DNA of 64,000 bases. Source: Micromonospora tulbaghiae. GTDB lineage: Bacteria; Actinomycetota; Actinomycetes; Mycobacteriales; Micromonosporaceae. A model generated the notes under the pieces. It ran no database searches. It saw only the letters and a list, made by a program, of their open reading frames with translations, and was not told the DNA's origin. Position 1 is the stretch's first letter, and each line of letters begins with the position of its first letter. The position numbers and the translations under genes are program-made. Positions 24,086 through 32,812 of this stretch are shown here, one piece after another. The stretch covers positions 221,085-285,084 of the forward strand of contig NZ_FMCQ01000010.1 of the NCBI RefSeq assembly GCF_900091605.1. Reading direction: 5' to 3'.

Positions 24086-25237
24086 GTGGAACGCACGTCC
24101 GTCGGCATCATTCTCAACGGCGTCACCGGCCGGATGGGCTACCGGCAGCACCTGGTCCGGTCCCTGCTCGCCATCCGCGAACAGGGCGGCGTGCCGGCCC
24201 GCGACGGCAGCCGCATCTGGCCCGAGCTGACCCTGGTCGGCCGCGACCAGAACCGGCTCGCCGAGATCGCCGAGCGGCACGGGCTGCCGGCGTACACGAC
24301 CGACCTGGACGCGGCGCTCGCCGACGACGCCCACCAGATCTACTTCGACGCGCAGGTGACCACCGCGCGGGAGAAGGCGATCCGGGCGGCGATCGAGGCC
24401 GGCAAGCATGTCTACACCGAGAAGCCGCTCGCCGAGGGGTTCCTCGCCTCGCTGGAGCTGGCCCGGCTCGCCGCCGCCAAGGGCGTCCGCAACGGCGTCG
24501 TGCAGGACAAGCTGTTCCTGCCCGGCCTGCGCAAACTCAAGCGGCTCGTGGACGGCGGCTTCTTCGGCCGGATCCTGTCCGTGCGCGGCGAGTTCGGCTA
24601 CTGGGTGTTCGAGGGCGACTGGCAGGCCGCGCAGCGCCCGAGCTGGAACTACCGCGCCGAGGACGGCGGCGGCATCACGCTGGACATGTTCCCGCACTGG
24701 CACTATGTGCTGGAGCAGATCATCGCCCCGGTCACCGCCGTCACCGCCGTCACCGCCACGCACGTCCCCGAGCGCGTGGACGAGACCGGCGCCGGCTACC
24801 GGGCCACCGCCGACGACGCCGCGTACGGCATCTTCGAGCTGGCCGGCGGCATCGTCGCGCAGATCAACTCCTCCTGGGCGGTCCGCGTGCACCGGGACGA
24901 GCTGGTCGAGTTCCAGGTCGACGGCACGCACGGCAGCGCTGTGGCCGGGCTGCGCGACTGCCGCATCCAGCACCGGGGCGCCACCCCGATGCCGGTGTGG
25001 AACCCCGACCTGCCGGTCACCGAGCCGTTCCGCGCGCAGTGGCAGACAGTGCCGGACAACGGCGAGCACGACAACGCGTTCAAGGTGCAGTGGGAGGCGT
25101 TCCTGCGCCACGTCGTCGACGACGAGCCGTTCCCGTGGGACTTCCTGGCCGGAGCCCGGGGCGTGCAACTGGCCGAGGCCGGGCTGCGCTCGGCGCGGGA
25201 GGGACGGCGGGTGCAGATCGAGGAGATCCCCCGGTGA
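24086..25237 (+). CDS. Gfo/Idh/MocA-family sugar dehydrogenase
   Basis: A 383-residue NAD(P)-dependent oxidoreductase. The Rossmann start is VGIILNGVTGRMGYRQHLVR, the family motif is EKPLAEG (about 112-118), and the alpha/beta C-terminal domain has WNYRAEDGGGITLDMFPHWH with the usual catalytic histidine region. It probably oxidises a sugar, polyol or inositol-like compound. The GTG start at 24086-24088 follows GGGAGG. Its TGA overlaps the GTG of the DUF993 gene, so the two are coupled. Controlled by the divergent LacI protein. Confidence 0.93.
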   Translation: MERTSVGIILNGVTGRMGYRQHLVRSLLAIREQGGVPARDGSRIWPELTLVGRDQNRLAEIAERHGLPAYTTDLDAALADDAHQIYFDAQVTTAREKAIRAAIEAGKHVYTEKPLAEGFLASLELARLAAAKGVRNGVVQDKLFLPGLRKLKRLVDGGFFGRILSVRGEFGYWVFEGDWQAAQRPSWNYRAEDGGGITLDMFPHWHYVLEQIIAPVTAVTAVTATHVPERVDETGAGYRATADDAAYGIFELAGGIVAQINSSWAVRVHRDELVEFQVDGTHGSAVAGLRDCRIQHRGATPMPVWNPDLPVTEPFRAQWQTVPDNGEHDNAFKVQWEAFLRHVVDDEPFPWDFLAGARGVQLAEAGLRSAREGRRVQIEEIPR

Positions 25238-26397
25238 GCACGCGCATCACGCTGCCGGCGTCGGGCGGCGGCACCGAGAAGCTGACGCTGCGCGAACCGC
25301 CCGCGTGGCAAAGGCCGTCCGGGCCGCCGGCCGGCCGGATCGCGTACGCGGCGGCGCACGTCGTCGCCGACCCGTACGCCGACAACTCCCCCGGCCGCCC
25401 GGCGCGCCTGGACTGGGACGCGACGCTCGCGGTGCGGCGCGACCTGTGGTCGTGGGGCCTCGGTGTGGCCGAGGCGATGGACACCGCGCAGCGCGGGATG
25501 GGGCTGGACTGGGCGGCCACCCGCGAGCTGATCCGGCGCAGCGCCGCCGAGGCCGCCGCCTGCGGCGGTCGCATCGTCGCCGGGGCCGGCACCGACCAGC
25601 TCACCGGCACGCCGGGCACGCTCGACGAGGTCGTCGCCGCGTACGCCGAGCAGATCACCGTCGTCCAGGAGTGCGGCGCCACGCCGGTGCTGATGGCCAG
25701 CCGGCACCTCGCCGCGCTCGCCACCGGCCCCGGTGACTACCTGCGCGTCTACGAACGGGTGCTGCGGGAGGCAGGCGCGCCGGTGGTGCTGCACTGGCTC
25801 GGCGACATGTTCGACCCGGCGCTGTCCGGCTACTGGGGCTCGACCGACCTGGACGAGGCCACCGCGACGTTCGCCGCGCTGGTGCACGCCCACGCCGGCC
25901 TGGTCGACGGGGTGAAGGTGTCGCTGCTCGACGCGGGCCGGGAGGTGCGGCTGCGGGAGCTGCTGCCGCCGGCCGTGAAGGTCTACACCGGCGACGACTA
26001 CCACTACCCGGAGCTGATCGAGGGCGACGGGAAGCGGTTCAGCCATGCGCTGCTCGGCGCGTTCGCGGCGATCGCCCCGGCCGCGTCGGCAGCGCTGGGA
26101 CGCCTCGACGCGGACGACAGGGCCGGGTTCCGCGCGATCCTGGACCCGACGGTGCCGCTGTCCCGGCACCTGTTCGCCCCGCCCACGCCGTACTACAAGA
26201 CCGGCATCGCGTTCCTGTCCTGGCTGAACGGGCGGCAGCCCGGCTTCACCATGGTCGGCGGCCTGCACGGCGGGCGCGGCGTACCGCACCTGGTCGAGGC
26301 GTTCCGGCTGGCCGAGGCGGCCGGGCTGCTGTGCGACCCGGAACTGGCGGCGCGGCGGATGCGCGCGTACCTCGACGTCGCGGGCGTGGCCGGATGA
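25234..26397 (+). CDS. DUF993 (dihydrodipicolinate synthase-like) protein
   Basis: A 387-residue TIM-barrel protein recognised as DUF993, related to class I aldolases of the DapA family. Diagnostic segments are LDWDATLAVRRDLWSWGLGV, VAEAMDTAQRGMGLDWAATR, ITVVQECGATPVLMASRHLA and PVVLHWLGDMFDPALSGYWG. A lysine in VDGVKVSLLD sits near the expected Schiff-base position. It likely cleaves or rearranges a keto-sugar made by the dehydrogenase; this is inference from order. GTG at 25234-25236 overlaps the upstream stop; its own TGA overlaps the next ATG (ATGA). Confidence 0.9.
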   Translation: MSTRITLPASGGGTEKLTLREPPAWQRPSGPPAGRIAYAAAHVVADPYADNSPGRPARLDWDATLAVRRDLWSWGLGVAEAMDTAQRGMGLDWAATRELIRRSAAEAAACGGRIVAGAGTDQLTGTPGTLDEVVAAYAEQITVVQECGATPVLMASRHLAALATGPGDYLRVYERVLREAGAPVVLHWLGDMFDPALSGYWGSTDLDEATATFAALVHAHAGLVDGVKVSLLDAGREVRLRELLPPAVKVYTGDDYHYPELIEGDGKRFSHALLGAFAAIAPAASAALGRLDADDRAGFRAILDPTVPLSRHLFAPPTPYYKTGIAFLSWLNGRQPGFTMVGGLHGGRGVPHLVEAFRLAEAAGLLCDPELAARRMRAYLDVAGVAG

Positions 26398-27233
26398 CCG
26401 CCGACACCCGGCTGGCCCGGCTGTCGCTCAACCAGCGCACCACGCGGCGCTGGTCCGTGGCGGAGGCGGTCGACGGGTGTGTGCGCGCCGGCATCCCGGC
26501 GATCGGGCTGTGGCGCGAACCGGTGGCCGAGATCGGCGTACCGGCCGCGGCGCGGCTCGTCGCGGACGCCGGGCTGCGGGTGTCGTCGCTGTGCCGGGGC
26601 GGGTTCCTCACCGCCGCCGACGAGGCCGGACGAATCGAGGCCCTCGCTGACAACCGGCGCGCCATCGACGAGGCCGCCGCGCTGCGCGCCGCCTGCCTGG
26701 TGCTGGTCGTCGGCGGCCTGCCGCCCGGTTCCCGCGACCTGGCGGGTGCCCGGCGGCGGGTCGCGGACGCGCTGGCCGAGCTGGCGCCGTACGCCGCCGA
26801 GCGCGGGGTACGCCTCGCGCTGGAGCCGCTGCACCCGATGTACTGCGCCGACCGGGCGGTGCTGTCCACGCTCGGGCAGGCGCTCGACCTGGCCGAGGCG
26901 TTTCCGGCCGAGCAGGTGGGCGTCGTGGTGGACACGTTCCACGTCTGGTGGGATCCGGACGTGTGGCGGCAGATCGCCCGCGCCGGAACGCGGATCGCGA
27001 GCTTCCAGGTGTGCGACTTCCTCACCCCGCTGCCGGCCGACGTGCTGCTCGGCCGCGGCATGATGGGCGACGGGCACATCGACTTCCCGCCGCTGCGCCG
27101 CGCCGTGGAGGCCGCCGGGTACTCAGGCGACGTCGAGGTGGAGATCTTCAACGCCGAGGTGTGGGCCACCGACCCGGACCAGGTGCTCGCCACCATGACC
27201 GCCCGGTACGTGGAGCGGGTGCTGACCGGCTGA
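26394..27233 (+). CDS. sugar phosphate isomerase/epimerase-like TIM barrel
   Basis: A 279-residue xylose-isomerase-like TIM-barrel protein. It starts TADTRLARLSLNQRTTRRWS and has the barrel segments VSSLCRGGFLTA, RLALEPLHPMYCADRAVLST, VGVVVDTFHVWWDPD, IASFQVCDF and VEVEIFNAEVW, which carry the family's Glu/Asp/His metal ligands. ATG at 26394 overlaps the DUF993 stop by 4 bases. Third gene of the LacI-controlled operon; probable isomerase or epimerase in the same catabolic route. Confidence 0.9.
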   Translation: MTADTRLARLSLNQRTTRRWSVAEAVDGCVRAGIPAIGLWREPVAEIGVPAAARLVADAGLRVSSLCRGGFLTAADEAGRIEALADNRRAIDEAAALRAACLVLVVGGLPPGSRDLAGARRRVADALAELAPYAAERGVRLALEPLHPMYCADRAVLSTLGQALDLAEAFPAEQVGVVVDTFHVWWDPDVWRQIARAGTRIASFQVCDFLTPLPADVLLGRGMMGDGHIDFPPLRRAVEAAGYSGDVEVEIFNAEVWATDPDQVLATMTARYVERVLTG

Positions 27234-27278
27234 ACCGGCGTGACGAGTCCGGCCTGTCGGATAAATCAGGTGGCCGCT

Positions 27279-27294
27279 CCCCCGGCTCCGGGGG
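27279..27294 (+). terminator. hairpin after the sugar operon
   Basis: CCCCCG and CGGGGG pair around a 4-base loop 46 bases after the operon stop and 14 bases before the next ATG. Plausible weak terminator, or a leader structure of the SGNH gene. Confidence 0.4.
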
Positions 27295-27307
27295 CAGGAT
27301 CGGGATC

Positions 27308-28474
27308 ATGGCATCCCGGCACATCACCACCCCGATCACCACCGACCTGCTTCGCGGCGCGCTCGACCTGGAACACACAGCGGACGGGGTGCTGCCGCAC
27401 CGGCTGCCCGCGTGGGCCCGGGCGCAGAACGTCGACCCGCAGCTGATGACGGCGGAGGCGATGCCCTCGGGCGTACGGCTGGTGTTCCGTACCCGCGCCA
27501 CCACAGTCGAGCTGGACGTGCTGCCCACGAAGATGGTCTACCGGGGCACCGGGCCGCGTCCCGACGGCCGCTACGACCTGGTCGTCGACGGCCGCCTCGC
27601 CGGCCAGGCCACCGCCGACGGCGGCAGGGTGCTCACCATCGACCTCGCCACCGGCACGTCCGGCGTCGAGGCGGGCCCGGTCGCCACGGTGCGCTTCACC
27701 GACCTGCCCGCCACCGACAAGGAGGTGGTGATCTGGCTGCCGCACCGGGAGATTACCGAACTGGTGGCGCTGCGCACGGACGCGCCGGTCGAGCCGGCCG
27801 ACACGGACGGACGCCGGGTGTGGCTGCACCACGGCAGCTCGATCAGCCACGGCTCGGACGCGGAGAGCCCCACCGGCACCTGGCCCGCGATCGCCGCCAC
27901 GCTCGCCGGCGTGGAGCTGGTCAACCTCGGGTTCAGCGGCAGCGCGCTGCTCGACCCGTTCACCGCCCGCGCGATGCGCGACACCCCGGCCGACCTGATC
28001 AGCGTCAAGATCGGCATCAACGTGGTGAACAGCGACCTGATGCGGTTGCGCGCGTTCGGCCCCGCCGTGCACGGCTTCCTGGACACCATCCGGGAGGGGC
28101 ATACGCAGACCCCGCTGCTGGTCGTGTCGTCGATCCTGTGCCCGATCCAGGAGGACACGCCCGGCCCGGGCGCGGTCGAGTTCGTCGACGGGCGGATGCG
28201 GTTCCGGGCCACCGGCGACCCGGCCCAGGTGACCGCCGGTCGGCTCACGCTGCGCGTCATCCGCGCCGAGCTGGCGCGGATCGTGGCGTCCCGGGCCGCC
28301 GCGGACCCGAACCTGCACTACCTCGACGGGCTGGAGCTGTACGGCGAGGCCGACTACGCCGAACTGCCGCTGCCCGACGAGCTGCACCCCGACCCGGCCG
28401 CCGACCGCCGCATCGGCGAGCGGTTCGCCGCGCTGGCGTTCGGACCGAAGGGACCGTTCGCCGCACCGGAGTGA
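27308..28474 (+). CDS. SGNH/GDSL-like hydrolase with N-terminal jelly-roll domain
   Basis: A 388-residue protein. Residues about 1-165 form a beta-rich domain (VRLVFRTRATTVELDVLPTK); the hydrolase domain starts near 175 with WLHHGSSISHGSDA, where the nucleophile serine lies in GSSI instead of the classical GDS. Other blocks are LVNLGFSGSALLDPF (block II glycine), VKIGINVVN (block III) and DELHPDPAADR (Asp-x-x-His of block V). No signal peptide, so cytosolic. This architecture is common in actinomycetes near sugar-use genes and suggests a carbohydrate esterase. It is downstream of the LacI-controlled operon and may be co-expressed. Confidence 0.88.
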   Translation: MASRHITTPITTDLLRGALDLEHTADGVLPHRLPAWARAQNVDPQLMTAEAMPSGVRLVFRTRATTVELDVLPTKMVYRGTGPRPDGRYDLVVDGRLAGQATADGGRVLTIDLATGTSGVEAGPVATVRFTDLPATDKEVVIWLPHREITELVALRTDAPVEPADTDGRRVWLHHGSSISHGSDAESPTGTWPAIAATLAGVELVNLGFSGSALLDPFTARAMRDTPADLISVKIGINVVNSDLMRLRAFGPAVHGFLDTIREGHTQTPLLVVSSILCPIQEDTPGPGAVEFVDGRMRFRATGDPAQVTAGRLTLRVIRAELARIVASRAAADPNLHYLDGLELYGEADYAELPLPDELHPDPAADRRIGERFAALAFGPKGPFAAPE

Positions 28475-28497
28475 CGGACACCCACCCACGGCACGGT

Positions 28498-28511
28498 GTG
28501 ACCCAGGTCAC
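28498..28511 (+). promoter_or_regulatory. 14-base palindrome before the ECF sigma gene
   Basis: GTGACC-CA-GGTCAC lies 27 bases upstream of the sigma factor GTG. It is placed where an autoregulatory promoter or operator would be. Confidence 0.4.
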
Positions 28512-28538
28512 GCCGCGCCGTGATCCGTCGGAGGCGCC

Positions 28539-29123
28539 GTGAACGACCATCTAGGCGTGGGAGGAAGCCAACAGGACGAGGAGCGGCTGCTGCGGCGGGT
28601 CGCACGCGCCGACCTGGACGCGTTCGACGAGCTGTACCGGCGTACGTCGCCGTGGCTCGCGATCCGGCTTCGGCGGCGCTGCGCCGACGACGGCATCGTC
28701 GCCGAGGTCCTCCAGGACACGTACCTGACGGTGTGGCGGGCCGCCGGCTCGTTCAGCGGGATCCGGCCCTCCGGTGGCGCGGACGCGCCCGGTGGCTCGG
28801 CCGCCGGCTGGATCTGGACCATCGCGGCCCGGCGCCTGGTCGACGCGCTGCGCCGCCGCGCCCGCGTGCAGGAGGTGCCGACCGACGTGCTGCCGGTACG
28901 CAGCGCGCCGGCCGCCGAGGACGAGGCGCTCGCCGGGTCGTTCGGCTCGGAGGTGGGCACCGCGCTGGACGCCCTCGCACCGGAGCTGCGGGCGGTGCTG
29001 GCCGCCATGGTCCTGGACGGCCTGACCGTCCGCGAGACCTCCGTCCTGTTGGGGGTGCCCGAAGGCACCGTGAAGAGCCGGGCGCGGCGTGCCCGCAACG
29101 CGCTACGGGAGGCACTGGCATGA
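28539..29123 (+). CDS. ECF-type RNA polymerase sigma factor
   Basis: A 194-residue group 4 sigma factor. Region 2 covers ARADLDAFDELYRRTSPWLA and EVLQDTYLTVWRAAGSF; region 4 is LDGLTVRETSVLLGVPEGTV followed by KSRARRARNALREAL. There is a Gly/Ala-rich insertion (IRPSGGADAPGGSAAG) between region 2.3 and 2.4. GTG at 28539. Its TGA overlaps the anti-sigma ATG, and an ABC exporter follows, so it probably directs transcription of its own operon in response to a membrane or antibiotic stress. Confidence 0.93.
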   Translation: MNDHLGVGGSQQDEERLLRRVARADLDAFDELYRRTSPWLAIRLRRRCADDGIVAEVLQDTYLTVWRAAGSFSGIRPSGGADAPGGSAAGWIWTIAARRLVDALRRRARVQEVPTDVLPVRSAPAAEDEALAGSFGSEVGTALDALAPELRAVLAAMVLDGLTVRETSVLLGVPEGTVKSRARRARNALREALA

Positions 29124-29932
29124 CCGCTCACGTTCCCCCGTCGGCCCTGGCCGCGTACGCCTCGGGCAGCCCCGACGACGCCGCCGCCTGGACGATCGAG
29201 GTGCACCTGGAGGGCTGCGCGGAGTGCCGCGACCGGCTCGGCGAGCTGGCCACCCCGCCGCTGCGCGCCCTGCTCGGCGACGCCCGGGAGGCGATCCTGG
29301 AACAGGCCCGCACCGGGCCACGACCGGTGCGCAGGCGCCCGCTGCGGCGGTGGTGGCTGCGCTGGACCGACTGGTCGCTGCTGGCCTGGGCGGCCATGAC
29401 CTGCACGGCGATCCTCGCCGCGGTGCTGCTGGACCGCAACTACCCGGACCAGCCGTCGGCGGTGCTGCTGCTCGCGCCGGTGGCGCCGCTGGCCGGGCTC
29501 GCGGTGGCCTGGTCGCGACGCGCCAACCCGAACTGGGAGGTGGTCGCCGGCACCGCCCGCGCCGGGCTGGAACTGCTGCTGCGCCGTACCCTCGCGGTTC
29601 TGCTCCTGGTCGCGCCGGTGCTCGCGGTGGCCGGCCTGGCGGTCGGCCGCAACCCCGCGCTGTGGCTGCTGCCCTGCCTGACGTTCACCGCGGCGACGCT
29701 GCTGCTCGGCAGCCGCGTCGGCGTGCCGCTCGCGGCCGCCGTCCTCGGCGGCGGCTGGCTCGCGGCGGTCGCGGCCGTGTCGTTCACCGGCGGCGCCGAA
29801 TCGGCACGCGCCGCCGCCGCGACCGAGGCCCTGCTCCGGCCCGCCACCATGCCCGCCTGGGCGACGGCCGCCGTCGTGCTCACAGTGCTGACCGCGCTGC
29901 GCGCCGAACACCTGCGGCGGCCCGCCGGCTGA
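29120..29932 (+). CDS. zinc-finger (zf-HC2) anti-sigma factor, polytopic membrane protein
   Basis: A 270-residue protein. The N-terminal cytosolic part has the HC2 motif EVHLEGCAECRDRLGEL (His and CxxC, about residues 27-43). Six hydrophobic helices follow (LLAWAAMTCTAILAAVLLDR; SAVLLLAPVAPLAGLAVAWS; TLAVLLLVAPVLAVAGLAVG and three more). Binding the partner sigma factor and releasing it on a signal is the family role. The 4-base overlap with the sigma gene makes the pairing secure. Confidence 0.9.
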   Translation: MTAHVPPSALAAYASGSPDDAAAWTIEVHLEGCAECRDRLGELATPPLRALLGDAREAILEQARTGPRPVRRRPLRRWWLRWTDWSLLAWAAMTCTAILAAVLLDRNYPDQPSAVLLLAPVAPLAGLAVAWSRRANPNWEVVAGTARAGLELLLRRTLAVLLLVAPVLAVAGLAVGRNPALWLLPCLTFTAATLLLGSRVGVPLAAAVLGGGWLAAVAAVSFTGGAESARAAAATEALLRPATMPAWATAAVVLTVLTALRAEHLRRPAG

Positions 29933-30006
29933 CGCCGGCCCCCCGGAACCACGCCACGGCGCCCCGCCGGCGCCGCGGACCACCCTGCCCCGAGAAGGAG
30001 ACGACA

Positions 30007-30801
30007 TTGGTACGCGCAGTGAGCGCCGACGAGGTGGCGCCGACCCGGCACGCCTGGCGGATCGAGGCGGTGGGACTGTCGGTGAAGGCCGGCCGCCACC
30101 TGGCCGTCGACAACCTCGGCCTGACGCTCGGCAGCGGCGTGCACGGGCTGCTCGGCCCGAACGGCGCCGGCAAGAGCACGCTGATGCGCGCCCTCGCCAC
30201 TGTGGTCAAGCCGCACGCCGGTGTGCTGCGGCTGCTCGGCGCGGACGCCGCCACCACCCGTGAGCTGCGCCCGGTGCGCCGCCGCCTCGGCTACCTGCCC
30301 CAGCAGTTCGGCTACTACCCCCGGTTCACCGTGCGGGAGTACGTCGAGTACGTGGCCTGGCTGCGGGAGATGCCCGCCTCCGCGGTGCCGGCCGCCGCCC
30401 AGCGGGCCATCGACCGGGTACGCCTCACCGACCGGGCCGACGCCAAGCTCAAGTCGCTGTCCGGCGGCATGCTGCGCCGGGCCGGCATCGCCCAGGCGAT
30501 CGTGAACGAACCGGAGCTGCTGCTGCTCGACGAGCCGACCGTCGGCCTGGACCCGGAACAGCGCGTCGAGTTCCGCGAGCTGATCCGCGAACTCGGCGCG
30601 GACGCCTGCGTGCTGGTCTCCACCCACCTGGTGGAGGACGTGGTGGCGGCCTGCTCCGACGTGATCCTGATGGACAACGGCGCCCGTGTGTTCCAGGGCC
30701 TGCCCGCCGACCTGGTCCGCCACGGCGAGACCGGCGGCGTCGGCGACAGCGCCGCCGAGCGCGGCTACTCGTACCTCCTCAAGCAGCACCGGGGCGCGTG
30801 A
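30007..30801 (+). CDS. ABC transporter ATP-binding protein
   Basis: A 264-residue ABC ATPase. Walker A is GPNGAGKST (about 54-62), the Q-loop region LGYLPQQFGYYPRFTVREYV, signature LSGGM, Walker B LLLLDEPTVGLDPE and switch histidine STHLVED. It fits the CcmA/multidrug-exporter class. TTG at 30007 is chosen because GAGAAGGAG ends about 6 bases upstream; GTG at 30019 is an alternative. It overlaps the first permease by one base and is energising partner for the two membrane proteins downstream. Confidence 0.95.
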   Translation: MVRAVSADEVAPTRHAWRIEAVGLSVKAGRHLAVDNLGLTLGSGVHGLLGPNGAGKSTLMRALATVVKPHAGVLRLLGADAATTRELRPVRRRLGYLPQQFGYYPRFTVREYVEYVAWLREMPASAVPAAAQRAIDRVRLTDRADAKLKSLSGGMLRRAGIAQAIVNEPELLLLDEPTVGLDPEQRVEFRELIRELGADACVLVSTHLVEDVVAACSDVILMDNGARVFQGLPADLVRHGETGGVGDSAAERGYSYLLKQHRGA

Positions 30802-32150
30802 TGATCCGACAGGTACGCGTCGAACTGCGCCGCTCCAACGCCCCGGCCGTGGCGGCGCTGCTCCTCGCCATCGGGATCCTCGGCGTCGCCAGTATGTACA
30901 GCTTCTGGCAGGGACAGTGGCTGCGGCTGGGCTACGTGCACTCCTCCGCCGTGTTCTTCCTGATGCCCCTCGCGCTGGCCGGCGGCGCGGTGCTCGGCCG
31001 TCGGGACCGGCGCACCCGCGCCGACGAGCTGATGAACAGCACCGGCCGGCCCCGCTGGCAGCGCGCGCTGCCGGCGATGACCGCGCTCGGCGTCGCCGTC
31101 GGGGCCGCGCACCTGCTCGTGCTCGCCGGCGGCGCGGCACTGATCGCCACCGGCGGCGCCTACCTCGGCGTACGCGGGCTCGCCGGGCCCCTGGTCGACG
31201 TGCTGGTGCTCGTCGGCGCGGCCTGGTGCGGCACGGCCGTCGGCCGCCTGTGGTCCTCACCGCTGCTGCCCCCGCTGCTGGCCGCCGCCGCGCTGGTCGC
31301 GCAGGAGGGCACGTCCATGCTCGTCGGTGGGGACAGCAAGGTGTCGAACGTGTCTCTCATGATCAACTGGCCGCCGGACACGCCGTGGGAGACGCTGTCG
31401 GACCGGCTGCTGCTGAGCCGGCTGGCGCTGGGGGCCGGCCTGGTCCTCGCCGGCCTGCTACTGGCGGCGGGCGGGTCGTGGCTGACCCGGGCCGGCGCGC
31501 TCGCGGGGCTGGCCGGCGGCGTTGCGGGTCTCGTGCTGATCGGCGTGCCCGGCCCGGCCGGGATCTGGCAGCTCGACGCGGGAGCGCGCCGCTACGTCTG
31601 CGCCGACGGCGCGCCACAGGTGTGCGTCACGGCAGTCAACGCGCACCTGCTGCCCGAGGTCACCACCGAGGCCCGCCGAGGGCTGAACGCGCTGGCGAAG
31701 CTGCCCGGCGCGCCGACCCGCGCGGTGGAACTGCGGCTGGACACCATCGGCAGCAACGACAGCGAGCAGTGGCACCGGCCCAGGCCCGCGCCCGGCACCG
31801 TCCAGTTCCTCCTCGAGGTCGACCCGGACACCGGCCGGGCCGCGGACGTGGCCGAGCGCATCGCCCTGGGCGGCGGCACCATGTGGTCCGGCTGCGGGCG
31901 CAGCGGCGACGACATCGCCCCGGCGATCGTCGCGGCCTGGCTGCTGGACACCGAGACGGTGCGGCTGTGGGACTCCTGGACCGGATACCGGTACGCCGAC
32001 CAGCAGCAGGAAGAGATCCGGGCCGGGGTGCGGCAACTGCGTGCGCTGCCCGCACCGGAGCAGCTGCGGCGGGTCACCGCGCTGCGGGACGCGGCCACGC
32101 GCTGCGAGCCGGACCTGATGCCGGCGCTCACCGGGCGGGCCGCGCCGTGA
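30801..32150 (+). CDS. ABC transporter permease
   Basis: A 449-residue membrane protein with about six to seven TM helices in its first 260 residues (APAVAALLLAIGILGVASMY; FFLMPLALAGGAVLGRR; LVDVLVLVGAAWCGTAVGRL; GALAGLAGGVAGLVLIGV), followed by an extracytoplasmic-looking segment of about 190 residues with a Cys pair (YVCADGAPQVCVT). Start is ATG at 30801, overlapping the ATPase stop as TGATG; a GTG one codon earlier is possible. The large C-terminal soluble part is unusual for an exporter permease and may bind the transported or sensed molecule. Confidence 0.85.
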   Translation: MIRQVRVELRRSNAPAVAALLLAIGILGVASMYSFWQGQWLRLGYVHSSAVFFLMPLALAGGAVLGRRDRRTRADELMNSTGRPRWQRALPAMTALGVAVGAAHLLVLAGGAALIATGGAYLGVRGLAGPLVDVLVLVGAAWCGTAVGRLWSSPLLPPLLAAAALVAQEGTSMLVGGDSKVSNVSLMINWPPDTPWETLSDRLLLSRLALGAGLVLAGLLLAAGGSWLTRAGALAGLAGGVAGLVLIGVPGPAGIWQLDAGARRYVCADGAPQVCVTAVNAHLLPEVTTEARRGLNALAKLPGAPTRAVELRLDTIGSNDSEQWHRPRPAPGTVQFLLEVDPDTGRAADVAERIALGGGTMWSGCGRSGDDIAPAIVAAWLLDTETVRLWDSWTGYRYADQQQEEIRAGVRQLRALPAPEQLRRVTALRDAATRCEPDLMPALTGRAAP

Positions 32151-32761
32151 GCCGCTGGCTGCCGCTGTACGTGCGGTCCCGCCGGCTACCCGCCGCCCTG
32201 GCCGGATCCGCGGTCGCCGTGGCCGTGATGGCCGTCGCCTGGTCCGCCTTCACCGACCGCCCCGAGGTGCCCGCCGGCCTCGCCGTGCTCACCACCGCGC
32301 TGGCGGTGGCGCCGCTCGGGCCGACGCTCGCCGGCACCGACGCGGCGCTGGAGCGGACCGCCGCGTGGTCCTGGCCGCCGCGCCGGGCCGGGCACCTGCT
32401 CGCGTACGGCGCGGCGGTGGTCGGGATGCTGGCCGCCGCCCGGCTTCTCGGCGCCGACTTCGGGCCGCCGGCCGTGCTGGCCCGCAACACGGCCGGGCTG
32501 ATCGGGCTGGTCGGGCTCGGCGCCGCGCTGGCCGGCGCGCGGGCCGCCTGGCAGGTGCCGACCGCCTGGGCCGCCCTGGGGGCGTTCCTGGCCGCGCCGG
32601 GCGGGCCGGCCTGGCGGCAGGTGGCGCTGTGGATGGCGCAGGAGCCGGGCAACCGGATCGCCGCGGTCACCGCCGCGATGTTCCTCCTCGGCGGCGTCGT
32701 CGCGTACGCGCTGCGGGTCGGCCCGCAGGTCGCGGCGGCCGAGGCGGCGCTGGAACAGTGA
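32147..32761 (+). CDS. membrane protein, probable second ABC permease subunit
   Basis: A 204-residue protein with six hydrophobic helices (LAGSAVAVAVMAVAWSAFTD; GLAVLTTALAVAPLGPTLAG; LLAYGAAVVGMLAAARLLGA; TAGLIGLVGLGAALAGARAA and two more). GTG at 32147 overlaps the previous stop (GTGA). Position and topology make it the second membrane subunit of the sigma-controlled transporter. A strong hairpin follows its stop and ends the five-gene operon. Confidence 0.8.
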   Translation: MSRWLPLYVRSRRLPAALAGSAVAVAVMAVAWSAFTDRPEVPAGLAVLTTALAVAPLGPTLAGTDAALERTAAWSWPPRRAGHLLAYGAAVVGMLAAARLLGADFGPPAVLARNTAGLIGLVGLGAALAGARAAWQVPTAWAALGAFLAAPGGPAWRQVALWMAQEPGNRIAAVTAAMFLLGGVVAYALRVGPQVAAAEAALEQ

Positions 32762-32764
32762 CGT

Positions 32765-32805
32765 GCCGGACCTCGTCGCGCGCCCGTGGCGCGGCGAGGT
32801 CCGGC
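32765..32805. terminator. bidirectional terminator between convergent genes
   Basis: Two 17-base arms (starting GCCGGACCTCG and ending CGAGGTCCGGC) pair with a single G-U across a 7-base loop. It lies between the stops at 32761 (plus) and 32813 (minus) and should end both transcripts. Confidence 0.85.
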
Positions 32806-32812
32806 CGTCGCG

